A stretch of DNA of 7,347 bases from Desulfobacterales bacterium (lineage in GTDB: Bacteria > Desulfobacterota > Desulfobacteria > Desulfobacterales > Desulfosalsimonadaceae): NCBI GenBank assembly GCA_018224315.1, contig JAGTVF010000224.1, positions 1-7,347 on the forward strand, written 5' to 3'. The notes beneath the pieces are model-generated. The model was given only the letters and a program-made list of their open reading frames with translations, made no database searches and was not told the origin of the DNA. Numbering within the stretch: position 1 is the first letter of the stretch; every line of letters begins with the position of its first letter. A program made the translations under genes and the position numbers. Below are positions 1 through 6,067 of the stretch, piece by piece.

Positions 1-730
1 CGTTTGACGACATGGCATTGGTGGACAGATAATAGGCATTGCCGTAGCCGCCGGTGGCCAGCACCACCGCATGGGCGCTGTGGGATTCGAGTTCTCCGGT
101 AACCATGTTGCGCACCACAATGCCCCGGGCCTTACCGTCCACAAGCACCACATCGAGCATCTCGCGCCTGGGAAAAATCTCCACTTTCCCGGTATTGACC
201 TGGCGCATGAGCGAACTGTAGGCCCCGAGCAGCAATTGCTGGCCGGTCTGGCCCTTGGCGTAGAATGTGCGCGACACCTGGGCACCGCCAAAGGAGCGAT
301 TGTCGAGCAGCCCGCCGTATTCCCGGGCAAAAGGCACACCCTGGGCCACGCACTGATCGATGATGTTAACACTGAGCTGGGCCAGGCGGTAGACATTGGC
401 CTCCCTGGCCCGGAAATCACCGCCCTTGACCGTGTCATAAAACAGCCGCCAGATGCTGTCGCCGTCATTGGCGTAATTTTTGGCTGCATTGATCCCGCCC
501 TGGGCCGCAATACTGTGGGCCCTTCTGGGGGAATCCTGGATGCAGAAATTTTTCACGTTATAGCCCAGCTCTGCAAGCGTTGCCGCAGCCGACGCCCCGG
601 CCAGCCCCGTGCCCACAACAATGATGTTGAACTTCTTTTTATTGGCCGGGTTGATTAGCTTGAGCTCGAAACGATGCCGGTCCCACTTGTCCTGCAAGGG
701 CCCGGCCGGTATTTTGGATTCAAGTGTCAT
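1..730 (-). CDS. sdhA: Succinate dehydrogenase/fumarate reductase flavoprotein subunit, N-terminal part (runs off the window)
   Basis: Catalytic FAD subunit that interconverts succinate and fumarate on the cytoplasmic face of the membrane. Only the first 243 codons are present; the family is usually about 580 to 640 residues. The ATG at 730-728 follows an AAGGGG ribosome site (737-742) at 6 nt spacing. A hydrophilic lead of about 33 residues precedes the Rossmann strand, with [12 protein letters not shown] at residues 38-49 giving the GxGxxG dinucleotide motif. [15 protein letters not shown] (69-83) contains His72, the expected covalent FAD attachment residue. [11 protein letters not shown] and ATGGYGN (225-231) are also typical. 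The lead and motifs match the Bacillus/Geobacter-type flavoprotein rather than the E. coli Sdh type. It starts 13 nt after the sdhC stop, so the two are probably translated together; an iron-sulfur subunit gene (sdhB) is expected beyond position 1. Whether it mainly oxidises succinate or reduces fumarate cannot be told from this part. Confidence 0.96.
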   Translation of the reverse strand, partial: MTLESKIPAGPLQDKWDRHRFELKLINPANKKKFNIIVVGTGLAGASAAATLAELGYNVKNFCIQDSPRRAHSIAAQGGINAAKNYANDGDSIWRLFYDTVKGGDFRAREANVYRLAQLSVNIIDQCVAQGVPFAREYGGLLDNRSFGGAQVSRTFYAKGQTGQQLLLGAYSSLMRQVNTGKVEIFPRREMLDVVLVDGKARGIVVRNMVTGELESHSAHAVVLATGGYGNAYYLSTNAMSSN

Positions 731-743
731 GTACCACCCCTTT

Positions 744-1388
744 TTATAGAACAACCATACGGAAATAAACCGGAACAAAGAAAAAACCCACTGTTGCCCC
801 AATGGCAATCACGATGCCGATTGTCTGGATCAGGGGCATGTATTTTTCGTGATTCAACCCCAGGGTCTGAAACAGGCTCCAGAAACCGTGGCGGATATGG
901 ATGCCCACCAGGATCACAGCTGCCATGTAAATCAGGGCGAAAATCGCGCTGTTGAAGGTATCCACCGCCGCGTCCCAGGGCGTTTGCACCGCATGGTCAA
1001 TAAAATGAAACTGTGCCAAATGCAGGATCACAAACAGCAGGATCAGAAATCCGGTATAGGGCATGGTGCGCGAACCAATGGTTCTTCCCCCGGCGATTTT
1101 GTTGACTGCATAGCGCGTGGTGCGCGCCTGCCGGTTTTGAAAAAACAGAATCGTGCCGGTGCTCACATGGATGACCGCCAGGGCCAGCAGCACCAGTTCC
1201 ACCACAAAAATGATGGGAACTAAGGTGTGAAGAACCTCCACGTATTTCAAAAACGCATCCTTGCCGAAATAAAACGTCAGGTTCCCGACCAGATGCAAGA
1301 GGATAAACCCCACAAAGCCGAATCCGGTAACCGCCATGAGCAGCTTTTTGCCAATGGCGGTGGAAATGTTTTGTGCAAACCAGTTCAT
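744..1388 (-). CDS. sdhC: Succinate dehydrogenase/fumarate reductase cytochrome b subunit, di-haem type
   Basis: Membrane anchor of 214 residues that carries electrons between the quinone pool and the flavoprotein/iron-sulfur subunits. Five hydrophobic segments are visible at about residues 17-36, 57-83, 112-128, 147-165 and 187-206. Four histidines fall in helices 1 to 4 at His32, His74, His123 and His164. Their spacing (42, 49, 41) resembles the haem ligands of Bacillus subtilis SdhC (42, 43, 42), so two b haems are expected and no SdhD is needed. I chose the ATG at 1388 because a GGGAG ribosome site lies 8 nt upstream and the protein then begins MNWFAQNIS, as is usual for the family. The reading frame stays open for 25 more codons to 1463, but that extension runs into the repeat element. 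The gene is the first of a C-A(-B) set and is separated from sucD by the repeat, so it may be transcribed apart from the genes upstream. The proton-pathway glutamate of Wolinella FrdC is not seen near His164. Confidence 0.95.
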   Translation of the reverse strand: MNWFAQNISTAIGKKLLMAVTGFGFVGFILLHLVGNLTFYFGKDAFLKYVEVLHTLVPIIFVVELVLLALAVIHVSTGTILFFQNRQARTTRYAVNKIAGGRTIGSRTMPYTGFLILLFVILHLAQFHFIDHAVQTPWDAAVDTFNSAIFALIYMAAVILVGIHIRHGFWSLFQTLGLNHEKYMPLIQTIGIVIAIGATVGFFFVPVYFRMVVL

Positions 1389-1396
1389 ATCATCCG

Positions 1397-1401
1397 CTCC
1401 C
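1397..1401 (-). promoter_or_regulatory. Ribosome binding site of sdhC
   Basis: The minus strand reads GGGAG, 8 nt before the ATG at 1388. This is what decides the start, since the longer open frame back to 1463 has no comparable site and overlaps a repeat. Confidence 0.6.
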
Positions 1402-1414
1402 GGATAAAAAATAA

Positions 1415-1583
1415 TCAATGTTTGATGGAACCGTAAAAAGTCCAATATCTGCGTTACACGCAATTTTTCAGAATTTCACGTACGGCTAAGTACGCTGCAT
1501 TCTTCAAAATCGCGCAAGCCTTGGTCTTGAACTTTTTATGGCCCCATCTGAAATCAGACTTTTTACGAGTTTGTCAATGTTTG
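1415..1583. repeat. MITE-like nested inverted-repeat element flanked by a 10-bp direct repeat
   Basis: This non-coding element fills most of the sdhC-sucD spacer. Three layers can be read directly. First, the exact 10-mer TCAATGTTTG occurs at 1415-1424 and 1574-1583, like a target-site duplication. Second, imperfect 21-bp terminal inverted repeats lie at 1422-1442 and 1557-1577 (16 of 21 positions match), both containing CGTAAAAAGTC. Third, an inner imperfect inverted repeat of 105 bp runs from 1434 to 1538, centred on CGTAC-GGCTAA-GTACG (1479-1494). The motif ACTTTTTA occurs twice on the right side (1531-1538 and 1558-1565), 27 bp apart, with a small TCTGA-AA-TCAGA hairpin (1547-1558) between. 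There is no coding capacity. I remember similar CGTAAAAAGTC-ended palindromes as dispersed repeats in Desulfobacterota, but I cannot confirm copies elsewhere. As RNA it should fold into a long hairpin that could act as a partial terminator or an RNase processing site between sucD and sdhC. Confidence 0.7.
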
Positions 1584-1591
1584 GGTTAATG

Positions 1592-1617
1592 GATCAGCCC
1601 ATTCAGGCTTTCAGATC
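1592..1617 (-). terminator. Weak hairpin just after sucD, possible terminator or mRNA end protection
   Basis: On the minus strand GATC-TGAA-AGCC-TGAAT-GGGCT-GATC can fold, with AGCC/GGCT as the inner stem and GATC/GATC as the outer. It starts 8 nt after the sucD stop codon. The stem is short and bulged and has no U-run, so a true intrinsic terminator is doubtful. Confidence 0.25.
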
Positions 1618-1624
1618 AACTATA

Positions 1625-2494
1625 TTAAAACACTTTGGCACAAAGCTCGCCGATGCGGCCGAGATTTTCACACACATGCACGCCGGCGGCTTTCAAGGCC
1701 TTGACCTTGCCCTGGGCCGTGCCCGTACCCCCGGAAATAATGGCGCCGGCATGGCCCATGCGCCGGCCCGGAGGGGCTGTCATTCCGGCAATAAAACTGA
1801 CCACGGGCTTGGACATCTTTTCTTTGATAAATTGCGCGGCCTGCTCCTCGGCACTGCCGCCGATTTCGCCCACCATTACCACACCTTTTGTCTCAGGGTC
1901 TGCTTCAAAAGCTTCCAGACAATCGATGAAATTGGTGCCGTTGACCGGATCACCGCCAATGCCGATGCATGTGGTCTGGCCGATGCCCTGGGCGGTTAGC
2001 TGGTAGACCACCTCGTAGGTCAGGGTCCCGGAACGCGACACCACGCCGATGGGACCGCCGGCCTTGTGAATCGGGGCAGGCATGATGCCCACCTTGGCCG
2101 CCCCCGGAGTGATGACACCCGGGCAGTTGGGGCCGATCAGGCGGGTGGGCTTTAACATTAAATAATGCTTGACCCGCATCATGTCAAGTACGGGAATGCC
2201 CTCGGTGATGGTAACAATCACATTCACCCCGGCGTCTGCGGCCTCCATGATCGCATCTGCGGCAAACGGCGGGGGAACGAAAATCAGGCTGCAGTTGGCG
2301 CCGGTCTCGGCCGCGGCAGCGGCCACGGAGTGAAACACCGGCACCTCGTCCATTTTTTGTCCGCCCTTGCCCGGGGTTACACCGGCAACCACATTGGTGC
2401 CGTATTCAACGCACTGCCGGGCATGAAACTGCCCTTCTTTTCCGGTAATCCCCTGCACCACCACCCGGGTATCTGCATCCACAAATATACTCAT
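1625..2494 (-). CDS. sucD: Succinyl-CoA synthetase alpha subunit (ADP-forming)
   Basis: Alpha subunit of 289 residues, the normal family length. It binds CoA and carries the phosphohistidine during succinyl-CoA + ADP + Pi = succinate + CoA + ATP. Seen in the sequence: the CoA-binding Rossmann start [10 protein letters not shown] (15-24), [11 protein letters not shown] (72-82), the GPNCPGVI loop (121-128), SRSGTLTYE (153-161), and the active-site segment [10 protein letters not shown] with His248 (E. coli His246). The start is the ATG at 2494; the frame is open upstream to 2731, but that part lies inside sucC and does not look like a SucD protein. The ribosome site is weak (GGGA, 8 nt upstream). 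The gene follows sucC after 52 nt. In this cluster it would recover ATP from succinyl-CoA during propionate oxidation, or activate succinate when running in reverse. Confidence 0.97.
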   Translation of the reverse strand: MSIFVDADTRVVVQGITGKEGQFHARQCVEYGTNVVAGVTPGKGGQKMDEVPVFHSVAAAAAETGANCSLIFVPPPFAADAIMEAADAGVNVIVTITEGIPVLDMMRVKHYLMLKPTRLIGPNCPGVITPGAAKVGIMPAPIHKAGGPIGVVSRSGTLTYEVVYQLTAQGIGQTTCIGIGGDPVNGTNFIDCLEAFEADPETKGVVMVGEIGGSAEEQAAQFIKEKMSKPVVSFIAGMTAPPGRRMGHAGAIISGGTGTAQGKVKALKAAGVHVCENLGRIGELCAKVF

Positions 2495-2513
2495 ATCTGA
2501 TTTCCCATATTGC

Positions 2514-2537
2514 TGCGTTTTTGAGTTCAAAAAAGCA
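2514..2537. repeat. 24-bp near-palindrome in the sucC-sucD spacer
   Basis: TGCGTTTTTGA-GT-TCAAAAAAGCA has arms that pair at 10 of 11 positions. It lies between the sucC stop (2547) and the sucD start (2494). In RNA it is A/U rich and weak. The neighbouring bases CCCATATTGCTGCGTT resemble CCAATATCTGCGTT at 1442-1455 in the larger repeat, so it may be a remnant of that family. Confidence 0.4.
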
Positions 2538-2546
2538 AGTTTTCTT

Positions 2547-3704
2547 TCAAACCAGTGCGGCCACCTTTTCCCCGGCATCAGCCAGATCCCGGGCCGTTTG
2601 TATCTCCATGCCGGATTCGGCCAGAATTTGACGGCCCTCTTCCACGTTTGTGCCTTCCATGCGCACCACCAGGGGCACGTCAATCTGGGTGTTTTTGGCC
2701 GCCTTGACCACGCCCTCGGCCAGCACATCACAGCGCAGAATTCCGCCGAATATATTGATCAAAATGGCCTTGACCTTTTTGTCTGACAAAATGATCCGGA
2801 ACCCGTTTTCAATCATCTCCGCTGTGGCCCCGCCGCCAACATCAAGGAAGTTTGCGGGCTCGGCCCCGGCCAGCTTAATGGTGTCCATTACCGCCATGGC
2901 CAGGCCCGCGCCGTTGACCATGTTGCCCACGGTGCCGTCAAGGTTGATGTAATTGAGGTTATACTTGGAGGCTTCCACATCCAGGGGGTCTTCCTCATCC
3001 AAATCGCGCATTTCCGCCACATCCTTCTGGCGGTAAAGCGCGTTGTCATCAAAATTGATCTTGGCATCCAGGGCGATTAACTCCTGGTCCTTGGTGATCA
3101 CCAGCGGATTGATCTCCACCAGAGAGGCGTCTTTTTCCATCAGCAGATGATAAAGCCGGGTCAGCATCTGGGAAAACGGCTTTAGCAGCTCCTTTCCCAG
3201 GTTTAATCCGAATGCCGCCTGCCGGCAGTGGTAGGGATAAATGCCCGACAGGGGATTGACATAAACCTTGATGATTTTCTCGGGCGTTTCAGCCGCCACA
3301 GTTTCAATGTCCATGCCCCCGGCCTCGCTGGCCATGATCAGCACCTCGGCCGATTCCCGGTCTGTCATCAGGCTCAGGTAAAGCTCCTTTTCAATCTCAA
3401 GTCCGCTTTCAATGAGCAACCGTTTAACGGGCTGGCCTTCGGCTCCGGTCTGCGGGGTAACCAGATTCATGCCGATGATATCCCCGGCATATTTTTCCAC
3501 TTCCGCCAGATCCTTTGCAATCTTGACCCCTCCGCCCTTGCCCCGGCCGCCGGCATGGATTTGCGCCTTGACCGCCACAGGAAATGCCCCCAGAGACTGG
3601 GCGGCGACCCTGGCCGCATCAGGGCTGTCAGCCACCGCGCCGCGGGGGATGGAAATCTCATACTGGGAAAACAGCTGCTTGGCCTGGTATTCGTGTATCT
3701 TCAT
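2547..3704 (-). CDS. sucC: Succinyl-CoA synthetase beta subunit (ADP-forming)
   Basis: Beta subunit of 385 residues, full length for the family (E. coli 388). It supplies the ATP-grasp nucleotide site and the succinate site and pairs with SucD. The N-terminus [12 protein letters not shown] is canonical. [16 protein letters not shown] (46-61) is the nucleotide-binding lysine/glycine loop, and VEINPL (196-201) with [10 protein letters not shown] (213-222) form the Mg-nucleotide site. The succinate/CoA ligase domain shows [14 protein letters not shown] (261-274), NFLDVGGGA (285-293) and [10 protein letters not shown] (317-326). Pro20 matches the residue of the ATP-type E. coli enzyme; the GTP-type animal enzyme is reported to have Gln there, so ATP use is likely. 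The ATG at 3704 has GGAG 10 nt upstream and lies 18 nt after the stop of the carboxyltransferase gene, which places it in the same operon. Confidence 0.97.
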   Translation of the reverse strand: MKIHEYQAKQLFSQYEISIPRGAVADSPDAARVAAQSLGAFPVAVKAQIHAGGRGKGGGVKIAKDLAEVEKYAGDIIGMNLVTPQTGAEGQPVKRLLIESGLEIEKELYLSLMTDRESAEVLIMASEAGGMDIETVAAETPEKIIKVYVNPLSGIYPYHCRQAAFGLNLGKELLKPFSQMLTRLYHLLMEKDASLVEINPLVITKDQELIALDAKINFDDNALYRQKDVAEMRDLDEEDPLDVEASKYNLNYINLDGTVGNMVNGAGLAMAVMDTIKLAGAEPANFLDVGGGATAEMIENGFRIILSDKKVKAILINIFGGILRCDVLAEGVVKAAKNTQIDVPLVVRMEGTNVEEGRQILAESGMEIQTARDLADAGEKVAALV

Positions 3705-3722
3705 AAGTCATCTGCTCCGTTT

Positions 3723-5765
3723 TTATGCAATCACGCAAAGCACGTCGTTTTTGGCCACTGCATCGCCTTCGGAAAAACCAATGGCCTTGACCGTGCCGGC
3801 CACAGGCGTTGTCAGGGAGTTTTCCATTTTCATGGCCTCCAGGATCACAACCGTGTCGCCTTCGGCCACGGTGTCGCCTTCTTTTTTCTCATAGCGCACC
3901 ACGGTGCCCGGCATGGGCGCCTTGATGGGATGGCCCTCAACAGAAGCAGCCGCTTTTTTGTCAGCCGCCGCAGGCGCTTCGGCCTTTTGGCCGGCAGCTT
4001 CGGATTTCTGCGAGGAAGGCGCCGGACGGGCCGCAGGTGCTGCCTGGCCGCCCGCCCTGCGGGGACCGGCCGGTGCTGCAGCTGCCGGCTGGGGCGCTGC
4101 GGTTACAAAGGGCATGCCCGTGTCTTCAACCGCCACTTCAAATTCCTCGCCGTCAACAAAAACATTGAATTTTCGGACATTGTCGCCTTCCGGAGCCTCT
4201 CCCTTTTTCTCGGCTTTTTCCAGCACATCCTTGAGTTCGCCGGTGCGCACCTTGCGGATCAGGTCCTCTTCCTTTTTGGCCGCTTCCAGGGATCTGGGCT
4301 TCAGGGAATCCGGCGGGGTCTCCAGGCCGTATTTGTATTTGAGAAATTTCTTTCCGGTAACCGGATACAGGGCATAGATGAGCACATCATCAATATCTGT
4401 GGTGATATCCTTGACCGCCTCTTTGGCCGCTTCCAGTTCCGGCTCCAGGATTTCGGCCGGCCGGCATTCAATGGGCTCCTCTCCTCTGGGATAGCCCTTG
4501 AGGGCCTTTTTCTGGACCTCCGGATTGACCCCGGCCGGGGTTTTTCCGTACAGGCCGTAGCACAGGTCCTTGACCTGGGAGGTGATCATCTTGTAGCTTT
4601 CGTTTTCATCATCAAACAAGACATTGTTGACCGTCTGGATGCCCACGATCTGGCTTGTGGGGGTGACCAGGGGCACCTGGCCCAGGTCTTTTCTGACCTT
4701 GGGCAGCATCTTGTAAACCTCGTCAATCCGGTCTAAGGCATCCATGTCCCGGAGCTGATTGACCAGGTTGGACAGCATGCCCCCCGGGGTCTGGTGGAGC
4801 AGGACATTGATGTCGATCACCGACACCTTGGAATCGTCGAGCAGGTACTTGTACTTGGGCAGGATGTCTTTTTCCAGTTTTTCGTTGATGGCAGCCAGGG
4901 AATTGATATCAAAACCCGTGTCCCGGTCGGTGCCCAGAAGCGACATGACCATGGGCTCAATGGCCGGATGCGAAGTTCGGTAGGCATAGGGGGTCATGCA
5001 GGTGTCAATGATGTCCACCCCCGCCTCAATGGCTTTTAAATGCGTAAATGGCGCCATGCCCGAAGTGAAATGGCTGTGGAGATGAATGGGCACAGCGGTG
5101 TTTTGCTTCAGCGCCCGGATCAGTTCAAAAGCATCATACGGAGAAAGCAGACCGGCCATGTCCTTGACACAGATGGTGTCCGCCCCCAATTCTTCGAGCT
5201 CTTTGGCCTTTTGGAGATAATAGTCGATATTGTAGACCTCGCCGCCCATACGGGGTTCGGTCATGGAATAGCAGACACATCCCTGAAAATGCTTGCCGCA
5301 TTTCTTGATCACCTCGACCACGGTTTCAAAGTTGCGGAAATCATTTAACGCGTCAAAGGTACGGAAAATGTCCATACCGTTTTCAGCGGTTCTTTCCACA
5401 AAGGCACGGGCCACATCATCGGGATAATTGCGGTAGCCCACCAGGTTCTGGGCGCGAAGGAGCATGGAAAACGGGGTTTTTTTGATATAGCGCTTCAGGG
5501 TGCGCAGCCGCTCCCAGGGATCTTCGTTTAAAAACCGGTGCATGGTGTCAAAGGTGGCCCCGCCCCAGACCTCAACGGCCCAGAAACCGATATCATCGAT
5601 CATTTCCGCCACCGGAATCATGTCCTCGGTGCGGCCGCGGGTGGCAAACAGGGACTGATGCCCGTCGCGCAGGGTCAGATCCTCGACTTTCACCGGATTG
5701 GCCGCCTTGGGGCGGTCCGGTCCGTATTTGACTTCAGTCTGCTTAAGTGCATGGTGTTCGGTCAT
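3723..5765 (-). CDS. oadA: Pyruvate/oxaloacetate carboxyltransferase fused to biotin carrier domain (transcarboxylase 5S + 1.3S-like)
   Basis: Biotin protein of 680 residues that moves a carboxyl group between carboxybiotin and pyruvate, giving oxaloacetate, or the reverse. Residues 1-25 are a hydrophilic lead. A TIM-barrel carboxyltransferase domain follows, with LTLRDGHQSL (30-39, metal ligand Asp34), CVKDMAGL (199-206, Lys201 as the expected carbamylated metal-ligand lysine) and HLHSH (228-232, metal ligands His230 and His232). HQTPGGMLSNL (324-334) and LVTPTSQIVG (366-375) open the conserved second domain. A Pro/Ala-rich linker (about 555-612) leads to a biotinyl domain with EAMKM (643-647), where Lys646 is 34 residues from the C-terminus as expected. 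The ATG at 5765 has AGGAG 8 nt upstream. OadA, pyruvate carboxylase subunit B and transcarboxylase 5S share this architecture. The adjacent 12S-type subunit, and the absence of biotin carboxylase and OadB in view, favour methylmalonyl-CoA:pyruvate transcarboxylase. The linker is the only compositionally odd part. Confidence 0.93.
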   Translation of the reverse strand: MTEHHALKQTEVKYGPDRPKAANPVKVEDLTLRDGHQSLFATRGRTEDMIPVAEMIDDIGFWAVEVWGGATFDTMHRFLNEDPWERLRTLKRYIKKTPFSMLLRAQNLVGYRNYPDDVARAFVERTAENGMDIFRTFDALNDFRNFETVVEVIKKCGKHFQGCVCYSMTEPRMGGEVYNIDYYLQKAKELEELGADTICVKDMAGLLSPYDAFELIRALKQNTAVPIHLHSHFTSGMAPFTHLKAIEAGVDIIDTCMTPYAYRTSHPAIEPMVMSLLGTDRDTGFDINSLAAINEKLEKDILPKYKYLLDDSKVSVIDINVLLHQTPGGMLSNLVNQLRDMDALDRIDEVYKMLPKVRKDLGQVPLVTPTSQIVGIQTVNNVLFDDENESYKMITSQVKDLCYGLYGKTPAGVNPEVQKKALKGYPRGEEPIECRPAEILEPELEAAKEAVKDITTDIDDVLIYALYPVTGKKFLKYKYGLETPPDSLKPRSLEAAKKEEDLIRKVRTGELKDVLEKAEKKGEAPEGDNVRKFNVFVDGEEFEVAVEDTGMPFVTAAPQPAAAAPAGPRRAGGQAAPAARPAPSSQKSEAAGQKAEAPAAADKKAAASVEGHPIKAPMPGTVVRYEKKEGDTVAEGDTVVILEAMKMENSLTTPVAGTVKAIGFSEGDAVAKNDVLCVIA

Positions 5766-5843
5766 ACCCAGCTCTCCTCGCCTTATGGATTAATTTTTAC
5801 TATGAATGGCTTCATTTTTTCCTGCATATTTACGCAAACGCTG
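5766..5843 (-). other. 78-nt untranslated spacer before the 5S-like gene
   Basis: The spacer is A/T rich apart from the ribosome binding site AGGAG (5774-5778). A short ATGAA-GCCA-TTCAT hairpin (5802-5815) is present. I see no convincing promoter, so read-through from the small gene is the simplest reading. Confidence 0.4.
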
Positions 5844-6053
5844 CTAAAAAACCTTCATCTGAACCATTGTTCGCATCTGCATCTGTGCCTGCCGGCCGCT
5901 CAACGCCCACGGGCTCACATAACTATCCGGCATCCGGGCCTGGCCCTGGGCGGCGGCTTGCTGCCAGCCGGTTTCAGCCTCGGCCTGTGCTGCCTTTTCG
6001 CAGTCGAGATAATGCAGCACTGCAGCCAGTGCGGCCTGTTTTTTCTTTTCCAT
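5844..6053 (-). CDS. Small carboxyltransferase-associated protein, possible gamma/delta/epsilon-like accessory subunit
   Basis: Predicted soluble protein of 69 residues. Residues 2-28 are rich in Ala, Glu, Gln and Lys and should form a helix. A Gln/Ala-rich middle follows, then a basic tail SPWALSGRQAQMQMR (47-61) and TMVQMKVF at the end. I assign no firm function. The position between the two carboxyltransferase genes and the W-x(3)-GR-x-x-QM tail remind me of small subunits or tail segments of Na+-pumping decarboxylases (OadG, MmdD/MmdE), which hold those complexes together. There is no transmembrane segment, unlike OadG or MmdD, so it would be a soluble version. Two in-frame ATGs exist (6056 and 6053); I chose 6053 because the AAGGGGG site (6060-6066) then has 6 nt spacing rather than 3. 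The start lies 14 nt after the upstream stop codon, so translation is probably coupled. That it is a real gene is likely; the role is inference. Confidence 0.75.
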   Translation of the reverse strand: MEKKKQAALAAVLHYLDCEKAAQAEAETGWQQAAAQGQARMPDSYVSPWALSGRQAQMQMRTMVQMKVF

Positions 6054-6059
6054 CATCAA

Positions 6060-6066
6060 CCCCCTT
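6060..6066 (-). promoter_or_regulatory. Ribosome binding site of the small accessory gene
   Basis: The minus strand reads AAGGGGG immediately after the stop codon of the carboxyltransferase (6068-6070). It supports translation of the small frame and favours the second of its two tandem ATG codons. Confidence 0.6.
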
Positions 6067-6067
6067 G

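Noticed and set aside
71..658. Plus-strand open frame of 195 codons opposite sdhA
   Set aside because: The minus strand encodes SdhA with FAD motifs throughout this span. The plus frame has no recognisable domain.
1389..1463. 25-codon N-terminal extension of sdhC
   Set aside because: It is encoded by the repeat element and lacks a ribosome site. The internal ATG at 1388 has GGGAG 8 nt upstream and gives the usual family N-terminus.
1572..1577. TTGACA on the minus strand as a -35 box for sdhCA
   Set aside because: No acceptable -10 hexamer lies 16-18 nt downstream, and the sequence is part of the terminal inverted repeat of the element.
2495..2731. Upstream extension of the sucD frame into sucC, as if a fusion or a frameshift
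   Set aside because: The extension is a shadow of the sucC C-terminus, Trp/Arg/Lys rich, and SucC itself is intact to its normal end. SucD begins properly at 2494.
3228..4736. Plus-strand open frame of 502 codons
   Set aside because: It lies antisense to the well-supported sucC and 5S-like genes, crosses their junction, has low-complexity His/Arg/Gly-rich content and shows no family motif. It is an antisense shadow of GC-rich coding sequence.
5802..5820. Hairpin followed by a T-run on the plus strand, like an intrinsic terminator
   Set aside because: The stem is only 5 bp and A/T rich, and no plus-strand gene ends there. For the minus-strand operon the order is reversed (A-run before the stem).
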